From NCBI RefSeq assembly GCF_026210795.1, contig NC_089435.1:2170001-2234000 (forward strand): a stretch of 64,000 bases of DNA, written 5' to 3'. Position 1 is the first letter of the stretch; each line of letters opens with the position of its first letter. Positions 45,788 through 57,414 of the stretch are shown here, in pieces. Made by a program: the position numbers and the translations under genes. Source of the stretch: Rhizophagus irregularis (lineage: Eukaryota > Glomeromycota > Glomeromycetes > Glomerales > Glomeraceae). A model generated the notes under the pieces. The model did no database searches. It saw only the letters and a list, made by a program, of their open reading frames with translations, and was not told where the DNA came from.

Positions 45788-46282
45788 GTAGCCTTTATTT
45801 TCTCTTTACCCATAAATCTGTATAATATACTAATTTGGTACGTTATAACGTTATAAAAATACGCGTTCTAACGGATTATTTTAAGAAATATTCATGAATA
45901 CTACTTCATTTTAATATTACAGTAAGTTATCAAGATATACTTAGCTGTGATTAGTAGCCTTTATTTTCTCTTTACCCATAAATCTGTATATATACTAATT
46001 TGGTACGTTATAACGTTATAAAAATACGCGTTCTAACGAATTATTTTTAAGAAATATTCATGAATACTACTTCATTTTAATATTACAATAAGTTATCAAG
46101 ATATACTTAGCTGTTATTAGTAGCCTTTATTTTCTCTTTACCCATAAATCTTTATATATACTAATTTGGTACGGTATAACGTTATAAAAAACGCGTTCTA
46201 ACGGATTATTTTTAAGAATATTCATGAATACTACTTCATTTTAATATTACAATAAGTTATCAATATATACTTAGCTGTGATT
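45788..46282. repeat. 3 x 166-bp tandem array abutting the satellite
   Basis: Copies start at 45788, 45954 and 46120 with 'gtagcctttattttctcttt' and end 'atatacttagctgtgat'. They differ by a few single bases and 1-2 bp gaps. Each contains 'tacgttataacgttataaaa', a small near-palindrome. The array begins directly after the last satellite half-unit. Confidence 0.93.
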
Positions 46283-48695
46283 TTTCCTTATAGAAACAAG
46301 TCGTGTTTGTTGATGTTTTCACATTTTTTCTTTACATTTTATTTGTTTAACTTTTTACTCTTTTACTGAAAAAAAAATAAAAATGGAGAAAAAGACGATA
46401 TATATCTCTCTGTGGGAAAAAAAAGCGATTTTATGAGTCATACTATATACTTCAGCCAATAGATCAGTAAGTTTAATGTATAGTTTTTATTTATTCTCCG
46501 CGATGATGATTGACGTAATTTTGATGTCACCGTAATTACTAATAATATGTAAATTATTATCAGCGGTCTAACGTATAATTTTTTTTTTAAAAAAAAAAAA
46601 ATTGTTAATGTTGTCAAATATAAATTCCTATCATGAAAAATGAAAATAAAATTATCGATTGATCCTTTTCATATGATCTTATTATTCAAGTTCTCAATGA
46701 TTAAACTGTTATTGAACACGAAAGAATATTATCATATTACACAAATGATAATACAGAAATATTTTACGTAACAGTGAAGCAAATCTTACAAAGCCATGGG
46801 CACGAAATATTGATTTCTATTTCCAGCAATGTTTACATCTTATTTTTATTATTTCAGGTCAATTAATTGACCCAAGTATTACTTATCATATTGTAACCGA
46901 CTTACAAAAAAACCTACTAAGTCTTCGGCCGAATTTTTATCTCGCGTTTGTTACTTTAAAGAAAACAACACTTCAGACTATGTTATATCACGATGCTTTC
47001 ATAGTTATTGTAGAGAATACTAATTACAATAGTACATCCTACTTGGTCTTGAAATTGAATGCATCCGAACGGTAGCTGATCATTTTGCCATTGAGAAAAG
47101 CGGTAATATCGTATAACCTTTCGAAATATGGATTCCGGCTTGTTTTTATGATTTGACTTTTATTTCCGTTTTTTAATTACATATGATTTTAGGAGCTCTG
47201 GGATTGGCTGGTGGTGCTTTTGGTAAGTTAACCCGAGCGACAGTAGAATATAATGGAAGGATAACATTGATTGAATAACATAGATTGAATCGATTCTCAA
47301 TATCGTTTTTTGATAGGATTAGTTAACGGAATTTTTTATCTTGCTCTTCGGACAACCAAAAATTAATCCTTGGTAGGTCATAAGTGTTTTAATATAATTT
47401 GTCTTTAAGCATCCGACTGAACTTTAACGAAAATTATCTTAAAGGGCGTGGTGCATCGAATAGAAAAGTTGAAATTTGCAATAAATCCTACACAAGTTCC
47501 CAGTCTTTCTACTTCACAGAGGGTGGAGTGGTTAGAAAATAGAATTTTAGAATTAGAAAATATCTTGACAGATGTGCTTAACCCATCTGCCCTGCAAATA
47601 ATGCGTTATGTATTGTCTCGATCAGAGTCTAATTTTGGAAATGATCGGTAAAATTGATTCCGTGCCAGTAATTGTTTCGTTACAAACCTACAACTTAGAA
47701 TGCAATAAGAAATTTATCATTTAACAAAATGGTTGACTGTGAAGGTGACATGGCTGTTATTACGTCTTATATATGATTATATGATTGTCCTTTTGTTTGC
47801 TGTCTTTTTTAAGTAGCCCTAATTTTCAAATCTCTTCAATTGTAAGAGAGCAGATAAAAAAATTGAAACTATAGTGCCGATCCCATATTTACATAGGTAA
47901 ATTCTTGAAATTTGCGTTTTAAGAGACTTATCTTTTTTGACTGTGAAATTGTTAAAGTGTAAATGGTATTTGATATTTTTGATTTTGAGCTAACAGACTC
48001 AACTTATATACGTTTAGTGGCGAGAAATTTTAATCAAATCCTTTTACTGCTAAAAAAAAACCGTGATAAACAAATGTGAGTTCTTTCTTCGGCAAATTAT
48101 AATCAGCGATCAATATTAGTTTATTTTAAGTTTGCTTTAAAAAAAATTGGTTGATAATATCGTGGTAAGAACATTTACAAGTTCAATTTTGTACCACTTA
48201 ATATGGGTTAATAAAACAATAAGAAATCTTTTAGCATATAATAACAGCCATATTTCCTTCACAATGATATCTGGATTTCTAAATTTTGTAACGGACCGAA
48301 GTTAAATAATGATTGCATATGAAGATCAGCTTCTATCGGACAATATGACAATGATAAACGAGTGACTAAAATCACACTCATTCACCTATGTCAGATCTTT
48401 CACATTTATAATATTTATCACGACTCCCACGATCAATTAACTGCCGCGGCGAACCGTTAATAAGCAAGACGTAATATATCAATTTTAAAAAATAAAATGA
48501 TTTATTATTTTAAATTATCCAGGTAAACTATTATATTATTATTTCAACAATAAATAAAAATATTTATTCTACAAAAAAAATGAATATTTAACCCGTGTCC
48601 TTGCAAACATGGTTGACAGTCTATTTTATTAGTTAATTTATTTAATTTATAAATAACAATAATACTAAGCTCATCTTTTTCTGTCTCATTATGCG
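46283..48695. other. Intergenic with unassigned open pieces
   Basis: A T10A13 run lies at 46579. From 46740 to 47075 a frame can be read in part (ARNIDFYFQ, then QLIDPSITYHIVTDLQKNLL) without start or family. The rest, 47652-48695, shows nothing apart from the 3' flank of the WD-repeat gene. Confidence 0.4.
47183..47651 (+). CDS. Possible small gene or relic: Gly-rich hydrophobic start plus coiled coil
   Basis: Unrecognised. A first piece (ATG at 47183, MILGALGLAGGAFG) is followed by a GTAAGT, and a second piece from 47444 (after a TTAAAG acceptor-like site) reads RIEKLKFAINPTQVPSLSTS, then QRVEWLENRILELENILTDV, ending SNFGNDR at 47651. The second piece is an amphipathic coiled coil with normal codon use and could be real. 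No splice model I tried joins both pieces cleanly, because the intermediate segment at 47318 is closed in all frames. Confidence 0.3.
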
Positions 48696-51600
48696 CTAAA
48701 CGCTCTTCACTCTCATTCTAAAAAAAAAAAAAATTATTATTATAAACTTGTTCCATTCTTTTAAAAATGTATTCCTTATACATACCTGTAAGTCATAGTT
48801 AAATCACCAGAAAATTTCCATATATGAGATTTAATAGTAGCCAATGTCATAGTAGGAGATAACACCTAAATTGTAGTCAAAAACATAAAAGATATTAATA
48901 CTTATTCTAATATACGATACTTTTCTTTCATTTAAAATAAAAATTACCTGATCCTGGCAAATTAATTCTAACCATAATTCAGGTTTCATAGCGTTATTTC
49001 TTTCTTCTTCAGCTTTAGTAGCAATTTGCCCTGTATTATTTGCTTCCTGATCATTATTATTCGCTTCATTACTATCATTTAAAGATTTTTCGAGATATTC
49101 ACTAGTAGCAGCCGATTCTGTTACCGAATTACTATTATTTATAGGTGAAGTTGACGGTTGATCTAATTCTAATTTTTCTACTATGTATGCTAATATTTTC
49201 CTTGTTCTCAACATTCTATTTGCTGTTAATCGAGCATTGCCATTTGGTAATTCGTCTAACTCCGAACCTTCATGTGGCTTCAATATAAAGCTAATTTTTA
49301 TGGGCTCTTTAGCCGGTATTTTATTCTACATAACAAAAAAATTGAGTGTTAATAATTTAAACAAAATCTCCCCTAAATCTCTCTCTCCTCACCTACCTTA
49401 ATGAGAAATTCGATTAACCAAGTAGGAGCCTTTTGTTCGATAATCTCAGCATCTCTTTCCATATCTTCAACAGTACCTCTATATAAATCAACACTAGTAG
49501 AAGCTTCATGACTTTCTTCGCTTATTATCACGGTAGTATGTTGTGGTAATTGTAATTCAGGAGTTTCATTAGCCGGGTATGTGACAAATGGTGGCTGTAT
49601 TAATGGATGCATTTGTCTTATTGGATAATAATGATGTGGATGATGTGGATGATGATATAGTGTTGGTGTTGGTATATTTTGTGATGATGATAAACTTGCT
49701 GTGGCTGTATCATCAATTGTTTGTTGTTTTTGAGTAATATTTTCTTCTTGAGATTGTCGTTGTTTCGCTTCATTACTGCCAGTAGTAGTCGAATTTTTTG
49801 AATTACTAGTAGTATTTCCTGTATTGCCTCCACCATTGTTACTAGTTTCTTCCGGCTTATTACTATCATTTCTAGAAATTTTACCACTCCTCAATGTATG
49901 TTTAAATTTATTCATAAAACTAATAGATACACTATTAGTAGTATTTTGATTAACAAATGCAGGTGGTGGTGGTTGTATAGTAGTAGTAACAACACTACTA
50001 CTAGCAGAAGTAGAAGCGCCAGTATTGTTTCCATTATTATTGTTATTTTCTCCTTCGGCAACTTTGTTACTGGGGTTACCAGGAGGAGTGGTTGGAGAAG
50101 TAGCGGGAGAATTTAAATGATGTGATCCACTAAAGTAATCAGATTGTTGTGAATTTGTTGTTGCAGGTGCAGTAAATGGACCAGTCGTAAATGCTGCTAA
50201 AGGTGTAGTTGGTGATTGTGGCAATGGTGGATTAATATTACCACTAATAGGATTAGGATTTGTTGTGGTTGGTGATGTACATGTTGATGATGTTGCTGCT
50301 TGTGGTGGTATATTTACATTTACTTGTGTTGTAAATAAACTATTACATTATTAGAAAGTAATATTAGTATTAATTAATTATCTTTATTTTCACAACCTCG
50401 TCACCTTCATACCTATTTCCCTGTCGTTGTTGTTGCATTAATTGTCGTTGTTGTTGTATTTCTTCATATGTTTGTATTTCTGCCTGAGTAAATTTTGCAA
50501 ATAAATATCTTAATACCCATCTGCCAAGATTAACTATTGCAAATAAGAGAAGAGTGGAAAGATCAGTAATTATAACAGAAATCGCAAAAATGAAACTAAT
50601 ATAAAAATTTAATTCTATTTACTCCTCTGATCATCTCGTATTTCTACATCATCTGATAGATCTGCTTCATCCGCATACATTTCTGCATCAAAACATTTAC
50701 TTTCATCTAAATGCACCGTTAACGCCTATTTAAATAAATAATGAAAAAGTTGGTAAATAAATTATATATTTACCAAACCACATTTATTACTTACACCAAT
50801 TCTTGTATCAACGGAACACCAATTTGGTATAGATTCGGTTGTATTGATTTCTTGAGCAATTTCATCAATATTACATTTACCATAGACTTTAACTCTAACA
50901 CATTTTATAATGTCCCATAAAGTAACTTCACCACTATTATCTAACGTAAGTATATTTCTACGATTATTCAGCATAACATATTTAATTAATCCATGTTGTC
51001 CTTTTATTATATGATCGGGTTTTTCTCGAACAGGTATTGGATCTTCATAATCTATATCAATGTAATGGTCATCCATCGCTACGCTATATATAGTTGCCAC
51101 TTCACTATCTGATGCTATTATTGGTGGCGATAATGATGTAGTATGAGTAGGTGAGGATGTTACGGCTGATGTTAATTTTATTAAAGATGACGATGGAATT
51201 TGTGACATATTTTGGGAAGATGTTAATGTAGATGTTGATGTTGGTGGTGACGACGATATTGAAATTTTTCTTCTATTTTTTCTCATTGGTATATCTTGCT
51301 ATAGAAATGCGAGAAAGTAATTAATTGAAATTTGAACTTAAGAGAAAATACCCAAAATTACGTTACTTACCCATCGCTTAATGCCTGAATCATAAGTTGC
51401 CGTCCATATATATTTATTATCAAAAGCAACAAGCTAAACAAATCAAGAAAAAAAACATTAAACTTTTTTTTTAAAAAAAAAAAGGTTTCCTTATTCCTCG
51501 TTTATTTACCTTGACAACTCCAGCATCTTCTTTGCAAACGGCAATACATTCTCCGTCACTGATTTCCTCACACTCACTATAATCTGTACGAGTAATCAGT

Positions 51601-52967
51601 CCATCTTTGCTCCCAGAATAAAATACTTCTAATCTGGGATGATCAGAATACAATGACCACACTGAATCTGAATGTATCGTAAATGTATTAATACATCTTT
51701 GTCTTGATAGTGACCACAATTTTATAGTGGTATCTGATGAGCCGCTTAATATTAATTCTCCATCGTCACTGATTAATAATGCTCGAATGTTATCTGTATG
51801 CCCTAATAATTTGGTTATTCTTTTACCAGATTTTGGATCCCATACTTTAATAACCTGCGATAAGAGGAGAATGAATGTCAAAAAATAATAAAAAATAAAA
51901 AAATAAAAATTTTAAATTACCTTCTCGGGCGACCCAGATACGAGAACTGATCCTGATGGATTACACGCCAGCGCGTATATCGAAGATTTAGGCGAATTTT
52001 CAGCTATTGTAACTAAAAATAAAAATAGAATAGAAAATTAAAATTGCCAGCTTTTTTCCTTTTTCCCTATAATCATCAACTAATTAAAATACCTATAGGT
52101 TGAAACTCTTTTTCCGAAAATCCTGCGAGACTACTAACACTTGATCCTGATGATGACAGCGGTCTACATTCTTTAACATCCCATAAAGCAATTTTTCTAT
52201 CAAATCCTCCGCTCGCTACCCATCCAGGTCCTGAAGCATATGCCAATGCTTTTATGTAATCTGTGTGATATCCTATTGTATGTGGCGCCGATGTTTTATG
52301 AGGATGCCATAATTTCATTGTTCTGTCTGATGAACATGATATCACTAAGAGAGAATAGAATTAATGTTAGAATTTTTTTAAAAAAAGAATCAAATAAGTA
52401 AAAAGGAGAATATAAATTTAAATAGAAATATTTACATGTTTCATTATTGTGACATAGTATTATATCATTTACCCAATCCGTATGACTCTGAAATGATTGT
52501 CGGAATGTTGATTTTGGTGTTGGTTGCTATAATTATTATTTATTTAATTTTTTTTAAAAAAAAAAATAAATAAATTTTTCGAAAAGGAAAATTTTAATTT
52601 ATTTATAATAAATTCCTACCGAACTTAATGCCTCTTCATCAATTTCCCAATTCTTTTCGTCATTAAATTTTTGTAAAGGTACGTCATCGTCATCATTCTC
52701 TTTCTTCTCACCTTTATCATCTTCAGCTTTATTAATACCATTCAAATTACTATATCTTGGCATAATTTGTTTCCTTAAAGGCAAATGTAAATCCCATGAA
52801 TTAATCACACCATCTCTTCCCGCACTATATAATATTCCTTCCGGTTTACCGGATGAGCTAAGTGTAGTGGTATCTAATGCTAAACTGTTTATACCTAGTA
52901 AATGACCGTGATCATCCTTATTGTGTGTTATTACGTAGCTTACTTTACGCTTTGCTGCCCTTCTCAT
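48696..52967 (-). CDS. WDR48: WDR48/UAF1-like WD-repeat protein, cofactor of deubiquitinases (~1113 aa)
   Basis: Homologue of human WDR48/UAF1 and fission yeast Bun107, which bind and activate USP1/USP12/USP46-type deubiquitinases. I model 13 exons: 52620-52967, 52436-52526, 52093-52344, 51921-52012, 51510-51854, 51371-51433, 50795-51298, 50623-50725, 50413-50533, 49397-50339, 48948-49325, 48786-48865 and 48696-48717. The frame holds across all joins. The N-terminus ([13 protein letters not shown]) is followed by at least seven WD repeats ([78 protein letters not shown] and, after an insert, [13 protein letters not shown]). The C-terminal DUF3337-type part carries [29 protein letters not shown] and [12 protein letters not shown]. 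It is longer than the human protein (677 aa) because of Ser/Thr-rich and Asn/Gln-rich inserts in exons 7 and 10. The last exon (7 codons) is uncertain. Confidence 0.9.
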
Positions 52968-53720
52968 AATTAAATTCGAACATGTATTGTTCTTATATGT
53001 ATTAAAAAGATTGTTTTTACTTATTTGGTGATTTAATAGACTAAATAAATTAAGAATACTTAAATAAATTTAAAAATTTGATTATAAATTTATTATTGTA
53101 ATCAAATGTTTGATTTGTATTTTCATAAATTACATTAAATTAAATTAATCAATTTTTCAATTTATTTAATTAAAGTTACTTTTCTAGAAATTAAAAAAAA
53201 ATAACAATGATTCTTTATCTTGTCGTTTTTTAAAATGTTTTTATGAATTACAAAAATTTTAACTTTTTCTCTAAAATATTCAAACTTTGAAGAAAGCGGG
53301 AAATTTGATCCATAAAAAATTTTTTTTTGTGTCACAAAATGTTGTACTAACAAACGGTACGAAATTGTATTACATTACTTTTAAAGCACGTGAAAAGAAT
53401 TTCGGAAATTTCCGTATTTTTTTGACCAATTAGAAATATATAAAAAACGTGATGTAGTTTACACGAAGTTACAGTAGATTATCTCATTAAATCGTGAATG
53501 ATTACTTAGTTGTTTATTTTAACACGTTGTTTCTGATTCTTTTATACATCATCAACATTTTTCACGAAGTTTAATAACTGTACTTTTTTTTACATCGTCT
53601 TGAAAAAAATTTTTTATTTTCTCTTCTTTTGTGTAAGTTCTCGAATAAAACTCCTCCTCTTTATTACACCTCGTCTTACCTTGTCCATCTTTGTTTCTCT
53701 TTACTTAGTAGGCGAACAAT
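52968..53720. promoter_or_regulatory. Divergent promoter region of the WDR48-like and telobox genes
   Basis: About 750 bp, AT-rich, no gene. The minus frame at 53162 has no support. 'cacgtg'-like words occur near 53387. The 5' leader of the right gene is pyrimidine-rich (53630-53700). Confidence 0.5.
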
Positions 53721-54344
53721 ATGAGTAATACACGAGGATCTATTAAAAAGTCAAATTCACGTTCAAGCTCTGAGAGCTCGAATAACTCTAATTTTGATGA
53801 GCAATACAGAGACGCGTCGCCAATCAGCACAACAACGACAGACTCATCAGATGATGATAATGGAACCGCACGCGATACTACGCCGACCACACCCACTACA
53901 CCCACTAAATGTTCTCCATTCAAAGCAAACAAAGAATTATCGCTGGTATCACAAATTCTAATAACATCACCTCATTTTCCGCTACCCTCACTACCCTCAG
54001 TAGCTGTATCTAAATCAACCTCACAACGAACAGCTTCTGACAATATAGAAGATTTTAATCATTTTCGTAAAATGAAAAAGCGTATCTATTGGACATCTTT
54101 GGAATTAGAAGCTTTGGAGAACGGTATGAAAGAGTTCGGCACTCAATGGGCTAGAATTTTGAGGTCGTATGGTGGAGATCATGGTCCTTTAAGAAACCGA
54201 AATGCCGTTCAGCTAAAGGATAAAGCGAGAAATGAGAAACTAAGAAGAATTAAGTCTAGACTAGATTTGGGTATATTCCATATGGCGACCGGTGGTGGTG
54301 AAGATATTACGGAAGACGAATTGGTGGAAGATTCAAATCTTTAG
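53721..54344 (+). CDS. Telobox-type single Myb/SANT protein (207 aa)
   Basis: Residues 1-110 are disordered and Ser/Thr/Asp-rich with TPTTPTTPTK, as in phosphorylated regulators. Residues 121-174 form one Myb repeat, RIYWTSLELEALENGMKEFG, then TQWARILRSYGGDHGPLRNR, then NAVQLKDKARNEK. The third helix matches the telobox consensus VDLKDKWRN found in telomere-repeat binders (TRF, Taz1, Tbf1, Teb1), but the usual Trp is Ala169 here. The tail is acidic (EDITEDELVEDSNL). There is no TRFH dimerisation domain. Probably nuclear and DNA-binding, possibly to TTAGGG-like promoter or telomere motifs (inference). Single exon; the start is the first ATG after a stop-rich leader. Confidence 0.82.
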   Translation: MSNTRGSIKKSNSRSSSESSNNSNFDEQYRDASPISTTTTDSSDDDNGTARDTTPTTPTTPTKCSPFKANKELSLVSQILITSPHFPLPSLPSVAVSKSTSQRTASDNIEDFNHFRKMKKRIYWTSLELEALENGMKEFGTQWARILRSYGGDHGPLRNRNAVQLKDKARNEKLRRIKSRLDLGIFHMATGGGEDITEDELVEDSNL

Positions 54345-56072
54345 ATCTTCTTTATCTTACTGTGATTGAATATTTGTTTTTTTTTAAGACTTGTATTTTT
54401 TATAAATTTTAAATTTTATTGTCTTTATCGGGCAATTTTTTTATATAGGCTAGTTTTTTTGCACTAATATGAAATTTTTTGAAAAAATTTTGGTTGGTTA
54501 GAGTTAGAAAATAGCGTATCCAAAAAACAACATTTCTTTTTAATTGTCATGTTTGAATTCTTTTCTCTAAAAATCAAGTTATTCGCAATAAAAGTTCTTA
54601 TTCGAATTATGAATGAATATATTTGGTCCGGATTACTTACAATTTAGTTATGATGATAAACGAATTTTTCCTAAGATAGTTAAATTTGTTATTCGTTAAA
54701 CATCTCACAGCGTACCTACATACAACTCATATTAAAGGTAAGATTTGATATAATCGATTGGATACTGCTACATCAACACGAAAAATTTAAAAATTTATCT
54801 GATTAATTTTGAACTATAAAATTCCATTATTTGTGTCCGATTGTCGGTATTGTCGGTATTAGAAGAAATGCCCATTATAGTTATCTTCGATTAGTTCAAA
54901 TTATTATTATGATAATATATGAACTTTTGTTGTGCGCTTTATACCTTGTGCACATGTATTATCAAGAAAATTAAGGAGTGAACATTGAATTCCAGATAAG
55001 ATCTTGTATCCTATTCTCAGAAAATTCTCTTCCTTATCGTAAGCATGACAAACTGACGATTAGTCTTGAAGAGTTGAATGGAAACTTGTGCTTCCGATAT
55101 CATAAAATCAAATTAATGTTTGCCGAGAAGGTGAAGATAGTACTAGTCCTAAAACATTGGACAATGAATTGTACAAGATAGTCAAAGGTATTTATTACTT
55201 AGTCTGATTAACTTCCTTATTTATATACTTTCGATTCCTAACATAATTTTTTTAAATAAAAGCACTTTCCTTAAGAGTTTAATGTGAAACTGGAATAGTT
55301 GAAAGTTAATTTATAATGTTTAAGCGGTTTTCTAGAATAATTGTTTAAATCTGTTATAGAAACACTTTATTATCCGCTAAATCCACTAACTCGCTGCTAG
55401 AAGGAGTAATCACTGAAAGAATCGAAACCTTTTTGCCAAGTTCTTAGTAACTACTCCTGGTTATAAAATTTTATTGCTAACTTGGGTAAGTTTGTCATCA
55501 AGAAGAATTGTTGATATAATTCAACATTATATTACCGCTCATTTGTGTTAATCGTTATTAATGAAAGTATGAGTCTTCTGACCAGAATTTCCAGGTAACA
55601 AGATAATAATAAGATTTTTAAAAAGTTCGTAAACGATTATTTAGTTAGTTACCAATCAATGTTCGCTATCATGACATCATCTCAAGCTACGTAGGATTTT
55701 AGACGATAATATTTAATCTCTCGTGGACAGATTGATGACCTACCCGAATATCGTGAATTTGTAAAGAATTGCCAGAGACTTAAGCTTATTTTATGATAAA
55801 ACCAAAATTTTAAATTTGTTCAATGGTATTTCAATCTTTTTTTTCGTTTAACCATTTGTACGACAAAGTACTATCCAATTTAAGATAATTATTTTAATTA
55901 TATAACATAAAAGAAAAAAGGATTTCTATTTTAGGAGTTTATTGATTATTTAATTCATATGATAAAGAAAGGATCTTCTAATTGAAAATTTACTTATAAA
56001 CGGGCTTTATAATTATCCCATGCATCCGTTATCATTTTGCTACGAATATTATAGCTCATTTAAAAATTAGTG
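54345..56072. other. Intergenic between the telobox and fructose-bisphosphatase genes
   Basis: 1.7 kb without a supportable gene. The frame at 54978-55181 is somewhat less AT-rich than its surroundings but has no recognisable domain; 55030-55195 could be an old coding remnant. The last 150 bp are the promoter and leader of the next gene. Confidence 0.5.
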
Positions 56073-57414
56073 ATGTCTGAAGAAAAAGTTACTACTGATA
56101 TTATTACTTTAACTCGTCACGTTCTCGACGAACAGCGCAGACATAAAGAAGCTAGTGGTGACTTGACTTTATTATTAAATGCTGTTCAGCTTGGATGTAA
56201 ATTCGTAGCAACTAATGTTAGAAAAGCTCGCTTATTAAACTTGTAAGTCTCGAATTTTGTCATTAATGTAGTTCTATTTAATTCAATTAAAAAAATTAAT
56301 TTGATATTATCACTCACTGAGAAGCTCTTTTTAAAAAATTAGAGTTGGACTTGCCGGTGGTGCAGTTAATATTTCAGGAGATGAACAAAAAAAACTCGAC
56401 GTCATTTCCAATGAAATTTTTATTAATGCACTTCGTTCATCAGGGAAAGTAGCTGTAATGGTTTCCGAAGAAGATGATGAAGCTATTATCGTTGAAGATG
56501 AGATGAAAGGAAAATATTGTGTCGTTTTTGATCCATTGGATGGTTCTTCTAACATTGATGCTGGTGTTAATGTTGGTACTATATTTGGTATCTATAAAAT
56601 TGTAAGTGTAATATATTATATTTATAAGAGAATTTTATATTTTCGAGACAAAAAAACTGTCTCTTATTTAAAAACCTTCATTTTTAGAAAGATGGATCTA
56701 ATGGAACAATTTCGGATGTCTTGAGACCTGGTCGTGAAATGGTCGTTGCTGGTTATTGTATGTATGGTAGTTCTGCTAATATGGTCATCTCAGTTGGTAA
56801 TGGAGTAGATGGATATACTCTTGATAACGTAAGTTTACCTTCTTGAGGAGCTTGTTAATTAAAACATTCAAACACACACTAAAATTTTCTAAAACTATTT
56901 TAGGCCATTGGAGAATTTATTCTCACTCATCCTAACGTAAGTATCGGGATCTATTATCTTCAAAATTTTCCAAAAGCTAACTAACTATTCCTTTATTTTT
57001 TAGATTAAAATCCCAACACGTGGAAAGATATATTCAGTTAATGAAGGAAATGCTAAATATTGGGATGAATCATGCACGGAATATTTTAATTCATTGAAAT
57101 TTCCTCCTGAAGGTAAGAATCCATATTCAGCGAGGTATATTGGATCAATGGTAGCAGATGTACATCGTACATTATTGTATGGTGGTATATTCGCGTATCC
57201 CGCTGATAAAAAATCTAAAAACGGCAAGTTAAGAATGTTATATGAATGTTTTCCTATGGCTTTCCTTACTGAGCAAGCTGGTGGTAGAGCTATTACTGGC
57301 AAAGAAAGAGTATTGGATATTACTCCTCAGAAGATTCACGATAGATGTCCTATTTTTTTGGGTAGTAAAGACGACGTTGAAGATATAGAAAATATCTATA
57401 AAAAACAGTGCTAA
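56073..57414 (+). CDS. FBP1: Fructose-1,6-bisphosphatase (337 aa)
   Basis: Cytosolic gluconeogenic enzyme that hydrolyses fructose 1,6-bisphosphate to fructose 6-phosphate, dependent on divalent metal. Five exons, all GT-AG: 56073-56242, 56343-56601, 56688-56828, 56904-56936 (only 33 bp) and 57004-57414, summing to 338 codons with stop. Class I landmarks are all present: VSEED (97-101, metal ligands Glu99/Glu100), [10 protein letters not shown] (120-129), NLVGLAGG (56-63) and the family signature [13 protein letters not shown] (275-287) with Glu282. The length fits the family (330-350). The start [18 protein letters not shown] aligns with other fungal enzymes. There is no N-terminal proline after Met removal, so the GID/Pro-degron control known from baker's yeast is not evident. 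Confidence 0.96.

Noticed and set aside
54978-55181. 67-residue plus-strand ORF
   Set aside because: No recognisable domain, no conserved copy and no convincing promoter or splice context.
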